Shown: one piece after another, positions 51,196 to 60,109 of the stretch
How the letters are laid out: the number at the start of each line of letters is the position of its first letter
Numbering within the stretch: the stretch's first letter is position 1
DNA from: Rhizobium sp. Root1203
GTDB taxonomy: Bacteria; Pseudomonadota; Alphaproteobacteria; Rhizobiales; Rhizobiaceae
Length of the DNA: 64,000 nt
Reading direction: 5' to 3'
NCBI RefSeq assembly: GCF_001424945.1
Contig: NZ_LMCW01000056.1
Location: 179,447-243,446, forward strand
Notes under the pieces: model-generated
What the model saw: the letters and a program-made list of their open reading frames with translations, nothing else
Told to the model about the DNA's origin: nothing
Database searches by the model: none
Program-made: the position numbers and the translations under genes

Positions 51196-52331
51196 GCATC
51201 ACGCTGAAGGGTATGACCTGGAGCCATCCGCGCGGATATGACCCCTTGGTCGCCTGCTCGCATATCTGGCAGGAAAAGACCGGCGTCAACGTGATCTGGG
51301 AGAAGCGGTCGCTACAGGATTTCGAAACCTATCCTGTCGATGAGCTCGCGCGAGCCTTCGATCTGATCGTCATCGACCATCCCCATGTCGGCCAGATCAC
51401 CGGCGAGGGTTGCCTTGCGCCGCTCGATGTTGCCGGACGAGAAGCTGAACGGTTGGCACTTCACGCGGAAAGCGTCGGCGGCTCCTACGAGAGTTACGAG
51501 TGGGATAGCCATCAATGGGCCTTTCCGATCGATGCGGCAACGCAGGTTCAGGCCGTGCGCCCCGACCTTGTCGCGCGGCCACCGTCGCGCTGGAGCGATG
51601 TTCTCGATCTCGCGGCGAAAGGTCTCGTGCTTTTACCCCTGCGGCCGCCGCACTCGCTGATGACTTTCTATACGCTTGCCGCCAACCTCGGCACGCCTTG
51701 CCGCAGCAACGGCAAGGGTACGCTTATCGACGCGGCTGCGGGAGCACGCGTGGTGAACCTGATGCGCGAGCTGGTCAGGCACCTCGATCCCGTCTGCTTC
51801 GACCTGGACCCAATCGCGGTTCTGGAGCGGATGTCGGCAGAAGGAGCGAGTGTTGCCTGCTCACCGCTGATCTATGGTTACGTCAGCTATTCAATCGCGG
51901 GCTTCAGGCACTATCCCTTGCGCTTCGGCAATATTCCCGCGGCAGGCAATCTCGGCCCTGTGGGCTCGGCGCTCGGCGGCACAGGCATCGCCGTGTCGGC
52001 GTTTTCCGGAGCGCGCGCCCAAGCAATCGACTTCGCCTATTGGGTGGCGAGCGGTGACGTTCAGAGCGGCCACTACGCTGCGGCTGGCGGTCAGCCTGGC
52101 AATGCCCGGGCTTGGGAAGAGGGCACGGTCAACGCGTCGACGGACGATTTCTATCGTGGGACACGCGACACTTTGGAATCCTCCTGGATCAGGCCGAGGC
52201 ACAATGGCTACATGGCATTCCAGCAAGAGGGTTCGGACTGCATCAATAGCGGCTTGCTTGGCGGCGAACCAGCGGAGCAGATCGTCGCGAGCTTGAACGG
52301 GTTGTTCGTTGCCAGTTTCGGAGCGGGATAG
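51192..52331 (+). CDS. Solute-binding-protein-like protein without a signal peptide
   Basis: A 379-residue protein with the fold pattern of CUT1 sugar-binding proteins. It starts directly as MSITLKGMTWSHPRGYDPLV, followed by VNVIWEKRSLQDFETYP, DLIVIDHPHVGQI, WAFPIDAATQVQAVRPDL and SRWSDVLDLAAKG. There is no signal sequence or lipobox, so it should stay in the cytosol. Its ATG overlaps the CoA-transferase stop (ATGA), giving coupled synthesis. A cytosolic ligand-binding or enzyme-associated role is inferred. The normal exported binding protein is encoded at 53323. Confidence 0.72.
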   Translation: MSITLKGMTWSHPRGYDPLVACSHIWQEKTGVNVIWEKRSLQDFETYPVDELARAFDLIVIDHPHVGQITGEGCLAPLDVAGREAERLALHAESVGGSYESYEWDSHQWAFPIDAATQVQAVRPDLVARPPSRWSDVLDLAAKGLVLLPLRPPHSLMTFYTLAANLGTPCRSNGKGTLIDAAAGARVVNLMRELVRHLDPVCFDLDPIAVLERMSAEGASVACSPLIYGYVSYSIAGFRHYPLRFGNIPAAGNLGPVGSALGGTGIAVSAFSGARAQAIDFAYWVASGDVQSGHYAAAGGQPGNARAWEEGTVNASTDDFYRGTRDTLESSWIRPRHNGYMAFQQEGSDCINSGLLGGEPAEQIVASLNGLFVASFGAG

Positions 52332-52363
52332 AGCGTCCCGCACCGAAGCTCCTGTCCAGCGGG

Positions 52364-53182
52364 TCAGTCCGCCGAGGGCGTAACGTCGGATCCTGCCAGA
52401 AGCGACAGCTGTCTTGCGGTTTCGACCAACAGCGAGATTGTCTTCGTTATATCCGGCGCTGCAGGGCTGTTTACAAGCGTGATATAGGGAACGGTCAAGG
52501 CGGCAATTCCCTTGCCGTCGGGCCCGAGGACCGGCGCTGAGAGGTTATAGACGCCTGCAGTCTGGATGCTGGCCATCATTTCATAGCCGCGCTCGCGGAT
52601 CTGATCCAGGCGCGCATAGAAGTCGTCAGACAGCACGACTTCACTTCGGCTTTTCACATGTTCCGAAATCATCATTTCCCGCTCTTCCGGGGAACGGAAC
52701 GCGAGCAGGACGTGGCCCGACCCCGTGTCGAACAGGCTGATATGAGAACCGACGCGGATGGAAATCCCCCAATATTCCGGGGCTTCTTGCTGCGCGACCA
52801 CCACTGCTGAACCGCGATCGAACACAGCGAGCTGGTTGGCTTGCCTGGAATTGTTCGCAAGCTCCCGCATGAGGGGGGTGGCGTAGGAGGCGAGCCGGCG
52901 AACAGGCGCATGCAGTTGCGCGAGGCCAAAAAGCTTCAACGTAAGCGAGTAGCGATCCCCGTCGATACGGGTGACGTAGCCGCGCCGTACAAGCCGGTCG
53001 AGCATCCGATAGAACTCGTTGGGGCTTCTATCTAGCCTTTTGGATATTTCCGCCTGCGTCAGCCCGCCATCGACGCTGGCAAGCAATTCCAGGATGTCCA
53101 GTCCCTTGTCGAGCGCGGGAGCGCGATAACGATCTGAATCGTCGTTTTCCATTTGTAGCGGTTTCTCCGTGAATACAGACAT
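52364..53182 (-). CDS. IclR-family transcriptional regulator
   Basis: A 272-residue IclR regulator: N-terminal winged helix (KGLDILELLASVDGGLTQAEISKRLDRSPNEFYRMLDRLV) and a C-terminal effector domain (HISLFDTGSGHVLLAFRSPEERE). ATG 53182 or 53152 are both possible. It diverges from the transporter genes of the deoxy-sugar cluster, 140 bases apart, and converges with the upstream three-gene set. It should control both. The palindrome CGTATACG at 53184-53191 abuts its start. Confidence 0.9.
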   Translation of the reverse strand: MSVFTEKPLQMENDDSDRYRAPALDKGLDILELLASVDGGLTQAEISKRLDRSPNEFYRMLDRLVRRGYVTRIDGDRYSLTLKLFGLAQLHAPVRRLASYATPLMRELANNSRQANQLAVFDRGSAVVVAQQEAPEYWGISIRVGSHISLFDTGSGHVLLAFRSPEEREMMISEHVKSRSEVVLSDDFYARLDQIRERGYEMMASIQTAGVYNLSAPVLGPDGKGIAALTVPYITLVNSPAAPDITKTISLLVETARQLSLLAGSDVTPSAD

Positions 53183-53183
53183 C

Positions 53184-53191
53184 CGTATACG
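53184..53191. promoter_or_regulatory. CGTATACG palindrome in IclR/transporter divergent region
   Basis: Perfect eight-base palindrome CGTATACG just upstream of the IclR start, within TCCGTATACGAA. On the other side TTGACC (53223-53228) and TGTATA, 18 bases apart, form a plausible promoter for the binding-protein operon. Assignment as an IclR operator is tentative. Confidence 0.35.
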
Positions 53192-53322
53192 AATAATGGC
53201 GCTTTTACAAACGAAGTTACCGCTTGACCTCCCGTGAAAATGTTGTTTGTATATAAATCAGTTTCTCACACATGAGGATGCCTTGGACCGGGAGAGGTCT
53301 GGGCAAGGGGAGGAGGAAGTAC

Positions 53323-54642
53323 ATGAACAAGCTGCTTTCCGGCGTATCGGTCGGGGTGATTGCACTTGCATTGGCATGTGGTGCGGCAAATGCCGCCGAC
53401 CTGCCGGGCAAGTTTGAAGGGGTGACCATCGATGCCAAGTTGATCGGTGGCCAGCAGTACGAAAAGCTGTACCAGCGGATCGGCGAATGGGAGAAGGAGA
53501 CCGGCGCCAAGGTCAATATCCTCTCCAAGAAGAACCACTTCGAACTCGACAAGGAGATCAAGTCGGATATCGCGACCGGCGGCATAAGCTGGTGCGTTGG
53601 TTCCAACCACTCGTCCTTCGCCCCGCAGTATCCGGACATCTACACGGATCTGTCGGCACTGCTGCCCGCTGAGGAGGTTGCCGCCTTCGTTCCCGCCGTC
53701 ATCAAGGCGTCGACGCTGAACGGCAAGCTGGTAATGCTGCCGCGTGCGCAATTCGATGTGTCTGCGCTCTATTACCAGAAGAACCTCTACAGCGACGAAG
53801 CCAAGAAGACCGCATTCAAGGCAAAGTACGGCTATGACCTTGTGCCGCCGGACACCTGGCAGCAGGTAACCGACCAGGCGGAATTCTTCGCGTCCCCGCC
53901 GAATTTCTACGGTACGCAGTTTGCAGGAAAGGAAGAGGCCATCAACGGTCGCTTCTTCGAGATGCTGGTCGCCGAAGGCGGGGAATATCTCGACAAGGAC
54001 GGCCGTCCGGCATTCAATTCCGACGCCGGCGTCAAGGCGCTCGACTGGTTCGTCAATCTCTACAAGGCAAAGGCAGTGCCTCCGGGCACGACCAATTATC
54101 TCTGGGACGATCTTGGCCAGGGCTTTGCCTCCGGCTCGATCGCGCTCAACCTTGACTGGCCGGGCTGGGCAAGCTTCTTCAACGATCCGAAGTCTTCCAA
54201 AGTTGCCGGCAATGTTGGCGTGAAGGTTCAGCCAGCCGGGTCCTCCGGCAAGCGTACCGGCTGGTCGGGCCATCACGGCTTCTCGGTCACCGAATCGTGC
54301 GCTCATAAAGATGCTGCCGCCTCGCTCGTTTGGTGGTTGACCAACGAGGACAGCCAGAAGCTGGAATCGGCCGCCGGGCCGTTGCCCACCCGCAGTGCGG
54401 TGTGGGACTTCAACATCAAGGCCGCCGAAGGAGACGCTTACAAGACTGAGGTTCTGCAAGCCTTCCAGGAAGCGGCGAAGCATGCCTTCCCGGTCCCGCA
54501 GACGCCTGAGTGGATCGAGATCTCGAATGCCGTCTACCCTGAGCTTCAGGCGGCGATCCTCGGTGACAAGACCTCGAAGCAAGCGCTGGATACAGCGGCT
54601 GAAAAGGCCACTGCCATCCTCCAGGACGCCGGCAAACTCTAA
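53323..54642 (+). CDS. Extracellular sugar-binding protein (CUT1), deoxy-sugar cluster
   Basis: A 439-residue periplasmic binding protein. Signal peptide MNKLLSGVSVGVIALALA continues to a cleavage site after AANA. Family segments include YQRIGEWEKETGAKVNIL, MLPRAQFDVSALYYQKNLY and WSGHHGFSVTESCAHKDAA. ATG 53323 follows the very strong GGGGAGGAGG. It is the first gene of a long operon with two permeases, an ATPase and sugar-acid enzymes. Given the downstream fuconate-type enzymes, the ligand may be L-fucose, L-rhamnose or a glycoside or oligosaccharide. Confidence 0.88.
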   Translation: MNKLLSGVSVGVIALALACGAANAADLPGKFEGVTIDAKLIGGQQYEKLYQRIGEWEKETGAKVNILSKKNHFELDKEIKSDIATGGISWCVGSNHSSFAPQYPDIYTDLSALLPAEEVAAFVPAVIKASTLNGKLVMLPRAQFDVSALYYQKNLYSDEAKKTAFKAKYGYDLVPPDTWQQVTDQAEFFASPPNFYGTQFAGKEEAINGRFFEMLVAEGGEYLDKDGRPAFNSDAGVKALDWFVNLYKAKAVPPGTTNYLWDDLGQGFASGSIALNLDWPGWASFFNDPKSSKVAGNVGVKVQPAGSSGKRTGWSGHHGFSVTESCAHKDAAASLVWWLTNEDSQKLESAAGPLPTRSAVWDFNIKAAEGDAYKTEVLQAFQEAAKHAFPVPQTPEWIEISNAVYPELQAAILGDKTSKQALDTAAEKATAILQDAGKL

Positions 54643-54719
54643 ACTGCGCATTACCGAGGCGGCGTCGGCGAACAAGCCGGCGCCGCCTTTCCTTTCATTG
54701 AATTGCAGGATGACCTTCG

Positions 54720-55616
54720 ATGAAGATCTCCAGACTCTCGGCACCAGTCTTGCTGCTGACGCCGGCCTTCATCGTTTTGGCGGCCGTGATCATATTGCCG
54801 CTCCTATTCTCTTTGTATTCGAGCTTCACGCCGTTCCGCCTGACAAAACCGGATTCGCTCTTCGTTTTCATTGGCTTGCGCAACTATGCCAGCGTCCTGA
54901 CCAATCGGGAATTCTGGATCGCTTTTGCGCGCACGGTGGTGTTGCTGACAGTCGCGCTGAATTTGGAAATGCTGCTTGGTCTCGGGCTTGCGCTCTTGGT
55001 CAACAAGGCGACTCACGGGCAGCGCGTACTGCGCACCGTCATGATGTTTCCGATGATGTTTTCACCGGTTCTCGTCGGCTTCCAGTTCAAGTTCATGTTC
55101 AACGACAATATCGGCTTCGTCAACAATGCACTGCAGTCGCTGGGCATTACCGATCAGGCGATCCCGTGGCTCATCGACGGAAATCTGGCGCTGATCTCGA
55201 TCGTCATCGCGGAAGTGTGGTCATCGACAGCTGTCTTCGCGATCCTCATCCTGGCGGGCCTGCTTGCAATGCCCAGGGACCCGGTGGAAGCAGCACATGT
55301 CGATGGCTGCACACCTTGGCAGACCTTCCGTTATGTAACCTGGCCGTACCTGATGCCGTTTGCCTATATCGCGATGACCATTCGCTCGCTCGACGTTGCG
55401 CGCGCATATGACATCGTGAAGATCATGACTGACGGCGGGCCGGCCAAGCGCACGGAATTGCTTTGGACGCTGATCGGCCGCACCGCCTACAGCGATGCAA
55501 GAATGGGTATGGCGAATGCCATGGCGTATGTCGCTATCCTGCTTTCTATTCTCTTCACCGTGTATTTCTTTCGCAAGCTCGCGGCTGCCCGCCAGCAGAT
55601 CGGAGCGGAGTGGTAA
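54720..55616 (+). CDS. Sugar ABC transporter permease (CUT1, MalF type)
   Basis: A 298-residue permease with six membrane segments, the first in LLLTPAFIVLAAVIILPLLF. The EAA motif reads VEAAHVDGCTPWQTFRYVTWPYLMP. The stop overlaps the start of the partner permease as TAATG. It follows the binding-protein gene after 77 bases. Function is import across the inner membrane of the ligand bound by the preceding protein. Confidence 0.92.
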   Translation: MKISRLSAPVLLLTPAFIVLAAVIILPLLFSLYSSFTPFRLTKPDSLFVFIGLRNYASVLTNREFWIAFARTVVLLTVALNLEMLLGLGLALLVNKATHGQRVLRTVMMFPMMFSPVLVGFQFKFMFNDNIGFVNNALQSLGITDQAIPWLIDGNLALISIVIAEVWSSTAVFAILILAGLLAMPRDPVEAAHVDGCTPWQTFRYVTWPYLMPFAYIAMTIRSLDVARAYDIVKIMTDGGPAKRTELLWTLIGRTAYSDARMGMANAMAYVAILLSILFTVYFFRKLAAARQQIGAEW

Positions 55617-56482
55617 TGGACGTCGTCTCCTCACATCGTCTGCGCCGCCGGATACTAAAGGTCGCGCACCTCATCGGCTTGTTCCTGGCAATGACCGTGA
55701 TTTGCCTGCCGGGCCTCTGGATCGTGCTGTCGTCGATGCGCCCCACAGTCGAGATCATGGCCAAGCCGCCGGTCTGGATCCCCGAAACGATATCGCTCGA
55801 TGCCTATCGCGCCATGTTTTCGGGTGCAGGGCAGGGCGGGGTTCCCGTATGGGACTATTTCCGCAATTCGTTGATCATATCCGTCACATCGACGCTGATC
55901 GCGCTCGCAATCGGAATGGCCGGCGGCTATGCCTTCGCGCGCTACCGGTTCAAGGCCAAGTCGGCGATCTTCCTCGGCTTCATGCTGACGCGAGCAGTGC
56001 CCGGTATCGCGCTCTCGCTGCCGATCTTCATGATCTATGCGCGCACCGGCATCATCGACACGCACTTCGCTCTCATCATCACCTATGTCGCGCTGAACGT
56101 GCCCTTCACGATCTGGCTGATCGACGGGTTCTTCAGACAGGTGCCGAAGGATCTTGCTGAGGCCGCGCAGATCGACGGTTGCACGCCATGGCAGGCATTC
56201 TGGCAGGTGGAATTTCCGTTGGCTGGGCCCGGGATCGCATCGGCTGGGATATTTGCCTTCCTCACGTCGTGGAATGAATATGCGCTGGCTTCGCAGATCA
56301 CCCGATCGGTCAACTCCAAGACCCTGCCTGTCGGACTTCTCGACTACACAGCAGAGTTCACCATCGACTGGCGCGGGATGTGCGCTCTTGCGGTCATCAT
56401 GATCGTTCCGGCACTGACACTCACCTTCATCATCCAGAAACATCTGGTCTCGGGCCTCACCTTCGGTGCGGTAAAAGGATAA
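55616..56482 (+). CDS. Sugar ABC transporter permease (CUT1, MalG type)
   Basis: A 288-residue permease starting MDVVSSHRLRRRILKVAHLI, with six membrane segments and the EAA motif AEAAQIDGCTPWQAFWQVEFPLAGPG. It ends SGLTFGAVKG as usual for MalG-type permeases. ATG 55616 overlaps the upstream stop; longer frames lie inside the preceding gene. The ATPase gene follows after three bases. Confidence 0.92.
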   Translation: MDVVSSHRLRRRILKVAHLIGLFLAMTVICLPGLWIVLSSMRPTVEIMAKPPVWIPETISLDAYRAMFSGAGQGGVPVWDYFRNSLIISVTSTLIALAIGMAGGYAFARYRFKAKSAIFLGFMLTRAVPGIALSLPIFMIYARTGIIDTHFALIITYVALNVPFTIWLIDGFFRQVPKDLAEAAQIDGCTPWQAFWQVEFPLAGPGIASAGIFAFLTSWNEYALASQITRSVNSKTLPVGLLDYTAEFTIDWRGMCALAVIMIVPALTLTFIIQKHLVSGLTFGAVKG

Positions 56483-56485
56483 CTC

Positions 56486-57583
56486 ATGGCTCATGTAACG
56501 CTCAGGAAACTCGTCAAGCGCTACGGCGCCCTGGAGGTCGTTCACGGCATAGATCTCGAGGTCAAGGATCGCGAGTTCATAGCATTGGTCGGCCCCTCGG
56601 GTTGCGGAAAATCGACCACGTTGCGCATGATCGCGGGGCTCGAGGATGTCAGCGGCGGCCAGATCGAAATCGGCAATACAGTTGTGAACGACCTGCCGCC
56701 GAGAGCACGGAATATCTCCATGGTCTTCCAGTCCTATGCGCTCTATCCGCATATGAGCGTGGCCGAGAACATGGGTTTTTCCCTGAAAATTGCAGGCCGC
56801 TCAGCTGACGAGATCAAGGAGCGGGTTGCCGAGGCAGCGACGATCCTCGATCTGTCGCACCTTCTCGAGCGTCGGCCAGCCCAGCTTTCGGGCGGTCAGC
56901 GCCAACGCGTTGCCATGGGGCGCGCTATCGTTCGGCAACCGGAGGTCTTCCTGTTCGACGAGCCACTGTCGAACCTTGACGCCAAGTTGCGCACGCAGGT
57001 CCGCACCGAGATCAAGAAACTGCATGCACGCATGCAGGCAACCATGATCTATGTGACCCACGACCAAATCGAGGCGATGACGCTCTCGGATCGAATTGTC
57101 ATCATGCGGGATGGCTATATCGAGCAGGTGGGAACGCCGGAGGACGTCTTCAGGAAGCCGGCAACCAAATTCGTGGCAGGCTTCATTGGATCGCCGCCGA
57201 TGAATATGGACGAGGCGACAGTCAGCGGCGGGGAACTCGTATTCTCCGGCGGCGCACGGCTACCGGTTCCGCCACGGTTCAGCACGCGTGTCAGCGAAGG
57301 ACAGAAGGTGTCCTTCGGGTTGCGCCCCGACGATGTCTACCCGACAGGTCACGGATTGCACGGCGGCGAGGCAAGTGCGGTCCATCAGTCCGAGCTGACC
57401 GTCTCGATCACCGAACCGCTCGGCAACGAGACTCTGGTTTTCACCCAGTTCAATGGCCGCGACTGGGTTTCGCGCATGCTCAACCCACGACCGCTGCAGA
57501 CCGGAGAGAAGGTGCCGATGAGCTTCGACCTCTCAAAGGCGCACCTCTTCGATATCGAGACCGGCAAGACCTTGGACATCTGA
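56486..57583 (+). CDS. Sugar ABC transporter ATPase (UgpC/MalK type), deoxy-sugar cluster
   Basis: A 365-residue CUT1 ATPase with Walker A GPSGCGKSTTLRMIAG, signature QLSGGQRQRVAMGRAI and Walker B VFLFDEPLSNLD. The C-terminal TOBE-type domain follows FIGSPPMNMDEA. It is closely similar in design to the ATPase at 31866. It completes the importer of this operon, and the enolase-superfamily gene starts one base after its stop. Confidence 0.93.
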   Translation: MAHVTLRKLVKRYGALEVVHGIDLEVKDREFIALVGPSGCGKSTTLRMIAGLEDVSGGQIEIGNTVVNDLPPRARNISMVFQSYALYPHMSVAENMGFSLKIAGRSADEIKERVAEAATILDLSHLLERRPAQLSGGQRQRVAMGRAIVRQPEVFLFDEPLSNLDAKLRTQVRTEIKKLHARMQATMIYVTHDQIEAMTLSDRIVIMRDGYIEQVGTPEDVFRKPATKFVAGFIGSPPMNMDEATVSGGELVFSGGARLPVPPRFSTRVSEGQKVSFGLRPDDVYPTGHGLHGGEASAVHQSELTVSITEPLGNETLVFTQFNGRDWVSRMLNPRPLQTGEKVPMSFDLSKAHLFDIETGKTLDI

Positions 57584-57584
57584 C

Positions 57585-58697
57585 ATGGCGAAGATAGAGA
57601 AAATTGAACTGAGAATGGTGGACCTTCCACCGAAGGTTAAGCGCACGGATGCGATCCAGAGCTTCGTCAGCCAGGAAACTCCCATCGTCACCATAACGGA
57701 TAGCGACGGGGCAGTCGGCACAGGTTACAGCTACACGATCGGCACGGGTGGTTCGTCCGTCATGCGGCTGTTGTCGGACCATCTGGTCCCGATTTTGATC
57801 GGAGAGGATGCCGACTGCATCGAAGCGATATGGCACAAGATGGAATTCGCTACGCATGCGACGACCATCGGGGTCATCACCGCGCTGGCCCTTGCGGCCG
57901 TGGACACGGCACTTTGGGATCTGCGGGCCAAGAAACAGAACCTGCCGCTATGGAAACTCGCCGGCGGCGCTAAGGATCGCTGCCCGCTCTATACCACCGA
58001 GGGCGGCTGGCTCCACATCGAAAAGGAAGCACTTGTCGAGGACGCTTTGCAGGCCAAGGCGAAGGGTTTTTCAGGCTCAAAGGTCAAGATCGGCAAGCCG
58101 CATGGCGCGGAAGACTATGCTCGTCTGTCCGCGATGCGTGCCGCCCTGGGCGATGGCTTCGAGATTATGACTGACTGCAATCAGGGCTTTACCGTTGACG
58201 AAGCAATCCGCCGCGCCGCGCGTCTGAAGGAGCTCGACCTTGCCTGGATCGAGGAACCGTTGCCGGCCGACGATCTTGACGGACATATCCGGCTCACCCG
58301 CTCGACGCCAACGCCGATTGCAGTGGGCGAATCGATCTATTCGATCCGCCATTTCCGCGAATACATGCAGAAAGGCGCTTGCTCGATCGTGCAGGTAGAC
58401 GTCGCCAGGATCGGTGGCATCACGCCTTGGCTGAAGGTTGCGCATGCGGCAGAGGCGTTCGACATCCCCGTTTGCCCCCACTTCCTGATGGAGCTGCATG
58501 TCAGCCTCGTCTGCGCTGTGCCGAACGGCAAGTATGTCGAGTATATTCCCCAACTCGACGATCTAACCACCAAGGGTATGGAGATCGTCGACGGAAAGGC
58601 GATCGCCCCCTCGGCGACCGGGATCGGCATCGCTTGGGACTGGGATGCGGTGAAAGCGCGATCGATCCCGGAATTTACCGCCGAGTTCCGCGCTTAG
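57585..58697 (+). CDS. Mandelate racemase/enolase-superfamily dehydratase or racemase
   Basis: A 370-residue enolase-superfamily enzyme of the mandelate racemase group. The KxK acid/base motif is SKVKIGKPHG. Metal ligands follow in MTDCNQGF, WIEEPLPADD and AVGESIYS, and the second base region is VCPHFLMELHVS. Members dehydrate sugar acids or racemise hydroxy acids. A second, different dehydratase (fuconate-like) sits at 62255, so this one probably acts on another acid. It is co-transcribed with the transporter genes. Confidence 0.85.
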   Translation: MAKIEKIELRMVDLPPKVKRTDAIQSFVSQETPIVTITDSDGAVGTGYSYTIGTGGSSVMRLLSDHLVPILIGEDADCIEAIWHKMEFATHATTIGVITALALAAVDTALWDLRAKKQNLPLWKLAGGAKDRCPLYTTEGGWLHIEKEALVEDALQAKAKGFSGSKVKIGKPHGAEDYARLSAMRAALGDGFEIMTDCNQGFTVDEAIRRAARLKELDLAWIEEPLPADDLDGHIRLTRSTPTPIAVGESIYSIRHFREYMQKGACSIVQVDVARIGGITPWLKVAHAAEAFDIPVCPHFLMELHVSLVCAVPNGKYVEYIPQLDDLTTKGMEIVDGKAIAPSATGIGIAWDWDAVKARSIPEFTAEFRA

Positions 58698-58707
58698 GAG
58701 ATGTGCC

Positions 58708-59037
58708 ATGCAACGTATGGGAATGGTAATCGCGCTCAAACCAGGGAAGATCGCTGAATACAAGCGGCTTCACTCGGCGGTGTGGCCCGACATCCTGGCG
58801 CTGATCTCCGAGTGCAACATAACCAACTATACGATTTTCCTGAAGGAACCGGAGAACCTGCTATTCGGAACATGGGACTACGTCGGCGCCGATTTCGAAG
58901 CAGATATGGCAAAAATGGCCAGTCATCCAAGGAACAAGGAATGGTGGGCGGTCTGCATGCCTTGCCAGCAGCCGTTGGAAACACGCAAGGACGGCGAATG
59001 GTGGGCGATGATGGAGGAGGTATTCCATCATGACTAA
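58708..59037 (+). CDS. L-rhamnose/L-fucose mutarotase (RhaM family)
   Basis: A 109-residue protein of the L-rhamnose mutarotase family, a ferredoxin-like dimer interconverting sugar anomers. Features are MVIALKPGKIAEYKRLHSAVWPDIL with the catalytic histidine, NYTIFL, and the tryptophan pair in KEWWAVCMPCQQPLE. Presence here supports a 6-deoxyhexose as substrate of the cluster. Its 3' end overlaps the oxidoreductase gene by eight bases. Confidence 0.88.
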   Translation: MQRMGMVIALKPGKIAEYKRLHSAVWPDILALISECNITNYTIFLKEPENLLFGTWDYVGADFEADMAKMASHPRNKEWWAVCMPCQQPLETRKDGEWWAMMEEVFHHD

Positions 59038-60106
59038 GTCATTCGATCCGCGTCGTTTGCAGCAATGGTGGCCAAGGCCGGCCGCTCCGAAACCGATTGT
59101 CATCTTCGGTGCTGGAAGCATCGTCGGTGATGCACACCTTCCGGCCTATCGGAAGGGTGGCTTTCCGGTTGCCGGGATTTACGATCCGAACCGCGTAAAG
59201 GCTGAGGAGCTCGCTGCGCAATGGGGTATCTCCGTATTTGCGACCTGCGAGGAGGCCGCCGCCGTGGAGGGCGCCATCTTCGACCTTGCGACGCCGCCTG
59301 CCGCCCATGCCGGCATATTGTCGCAATTGCCGCAAGGTGCGTCTGTCCTGATCCAGAAGCCGATGGGCGGCGATCTGGCACAGGCCACCGAGATCCTGTC
59401 GATCTGCCGCGCGCGAGATCTCCGCGCCGCCGTCAATTTCCAGCTTCGGTTTGCGCCGATGATGCTCGCGCTAAAGGACGCAGTGCGCGAGGGATATCTC
59501 GGTGACATCGTCGATTTCGATGCCTGGCTCGCGCTCTCCACTCCATGGGGACTCTGGCCCTTCCTCAAGGGCCTGCCACGGATCGAGATCGCGATGCACT
59601 CGATTCACTATTTCGACTTTGTTCGCAGTCTCCTGGGCAACCCCGACGGCGTTCACGCAAAGACTGTAGGGCACCCGAACCACGACGTGGCGCAAACCCG
59701 CACGGCCGCCATACTCGACTATGGAGACAAAGTGCGGTGTGTTTTGTCGGTCAATCACGACCACGATTTCGGGCGCAAGTTTCAGGCCTGCGAATTCCGT
59801 ATCTCCGGAACGCGGGGCGCCGCCTATATCAAGCTCGGCATCAATCTCGACTATCCCCGCGGCGAGCCAGACGCTCTGTGGATCAAGCCCGATGGTGGGG
59901 ACTGGTCGGAGGTGGAGCTTGAGGGCTCCTGGTTTCCGGACGCCTTTGTCAACCGCATGGCAAATCTGCAGCGCTTCGCGTGCGGCGAGGATATGGAACT
60001 CGTTGGATCGGCCGAAGACGCTTGGCACACCATGGCTCTTGTCGAGGCGGCCTATCAATCGAGCGCTGCGCCGGCAACGCCGCTCGCAACCCTTCCAAAG
60101 GCTTAG
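59030..60106 (+). CDS. Gfo/Idh/MocA-family oxidoreductase, deoxy-sugar cluster
   Basis: A 358-residue NAD(P)-dependent oxidoreductase. The Rossmann motif is PIVIFGAGSIVGDAHLPAYR, the EKP equivalent is VLIQKPMGGDLAQATEIL, and HSIHYFDFVRSLLGNPDG contains the catalytic histidine region. Since no SDR-type sugar dehydrogenase or lactonase is seen nearby, it could carry out the first oxidation of the sugar. That is inference. It is followed by the intact MaoC-like gene after three bases. Confidence 0.85.
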   Translation: MTKSFDPRRLQQWWPRPAAPKPIVIFGAGSIVGDAHLPAYRKGGFPVAGIYDPNRVKAEELAAQWGISVFATCEEAAAVEGAIFDLATPPAAHAGILSQLPQGASVLIQKPMGGDLAQATEILSICRARDLRAAVNFQLRFAPMMLALKDAVREGYLGDIVDFDAWLALSTPWGLWPFLKGLPRIEIAMHSIHYFDFVRSLLGNPDGVHAKTVGHPNHDVAQTRTAAILDYGDKVRCVLSVNHDHDFGRKFQACEFRISGTRGAAYIKLGINLDYPRGEPDALWIKPDGGDWSEVELEGSWFPDAFVNRMANLQRFACGEDMELVGSAEDAWHTMALVEAAYQSSAAPATPLATLPKA

Positions 60107-60109
60107 GGC

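Noticed and set aside
53266..54744. 492-codon minus-strand frame opposite the sugar-binding protein gene
   Set aside because: Antisense to a gene with signal peptide, strong ribosome site and family motifs; composition is shadow-like.
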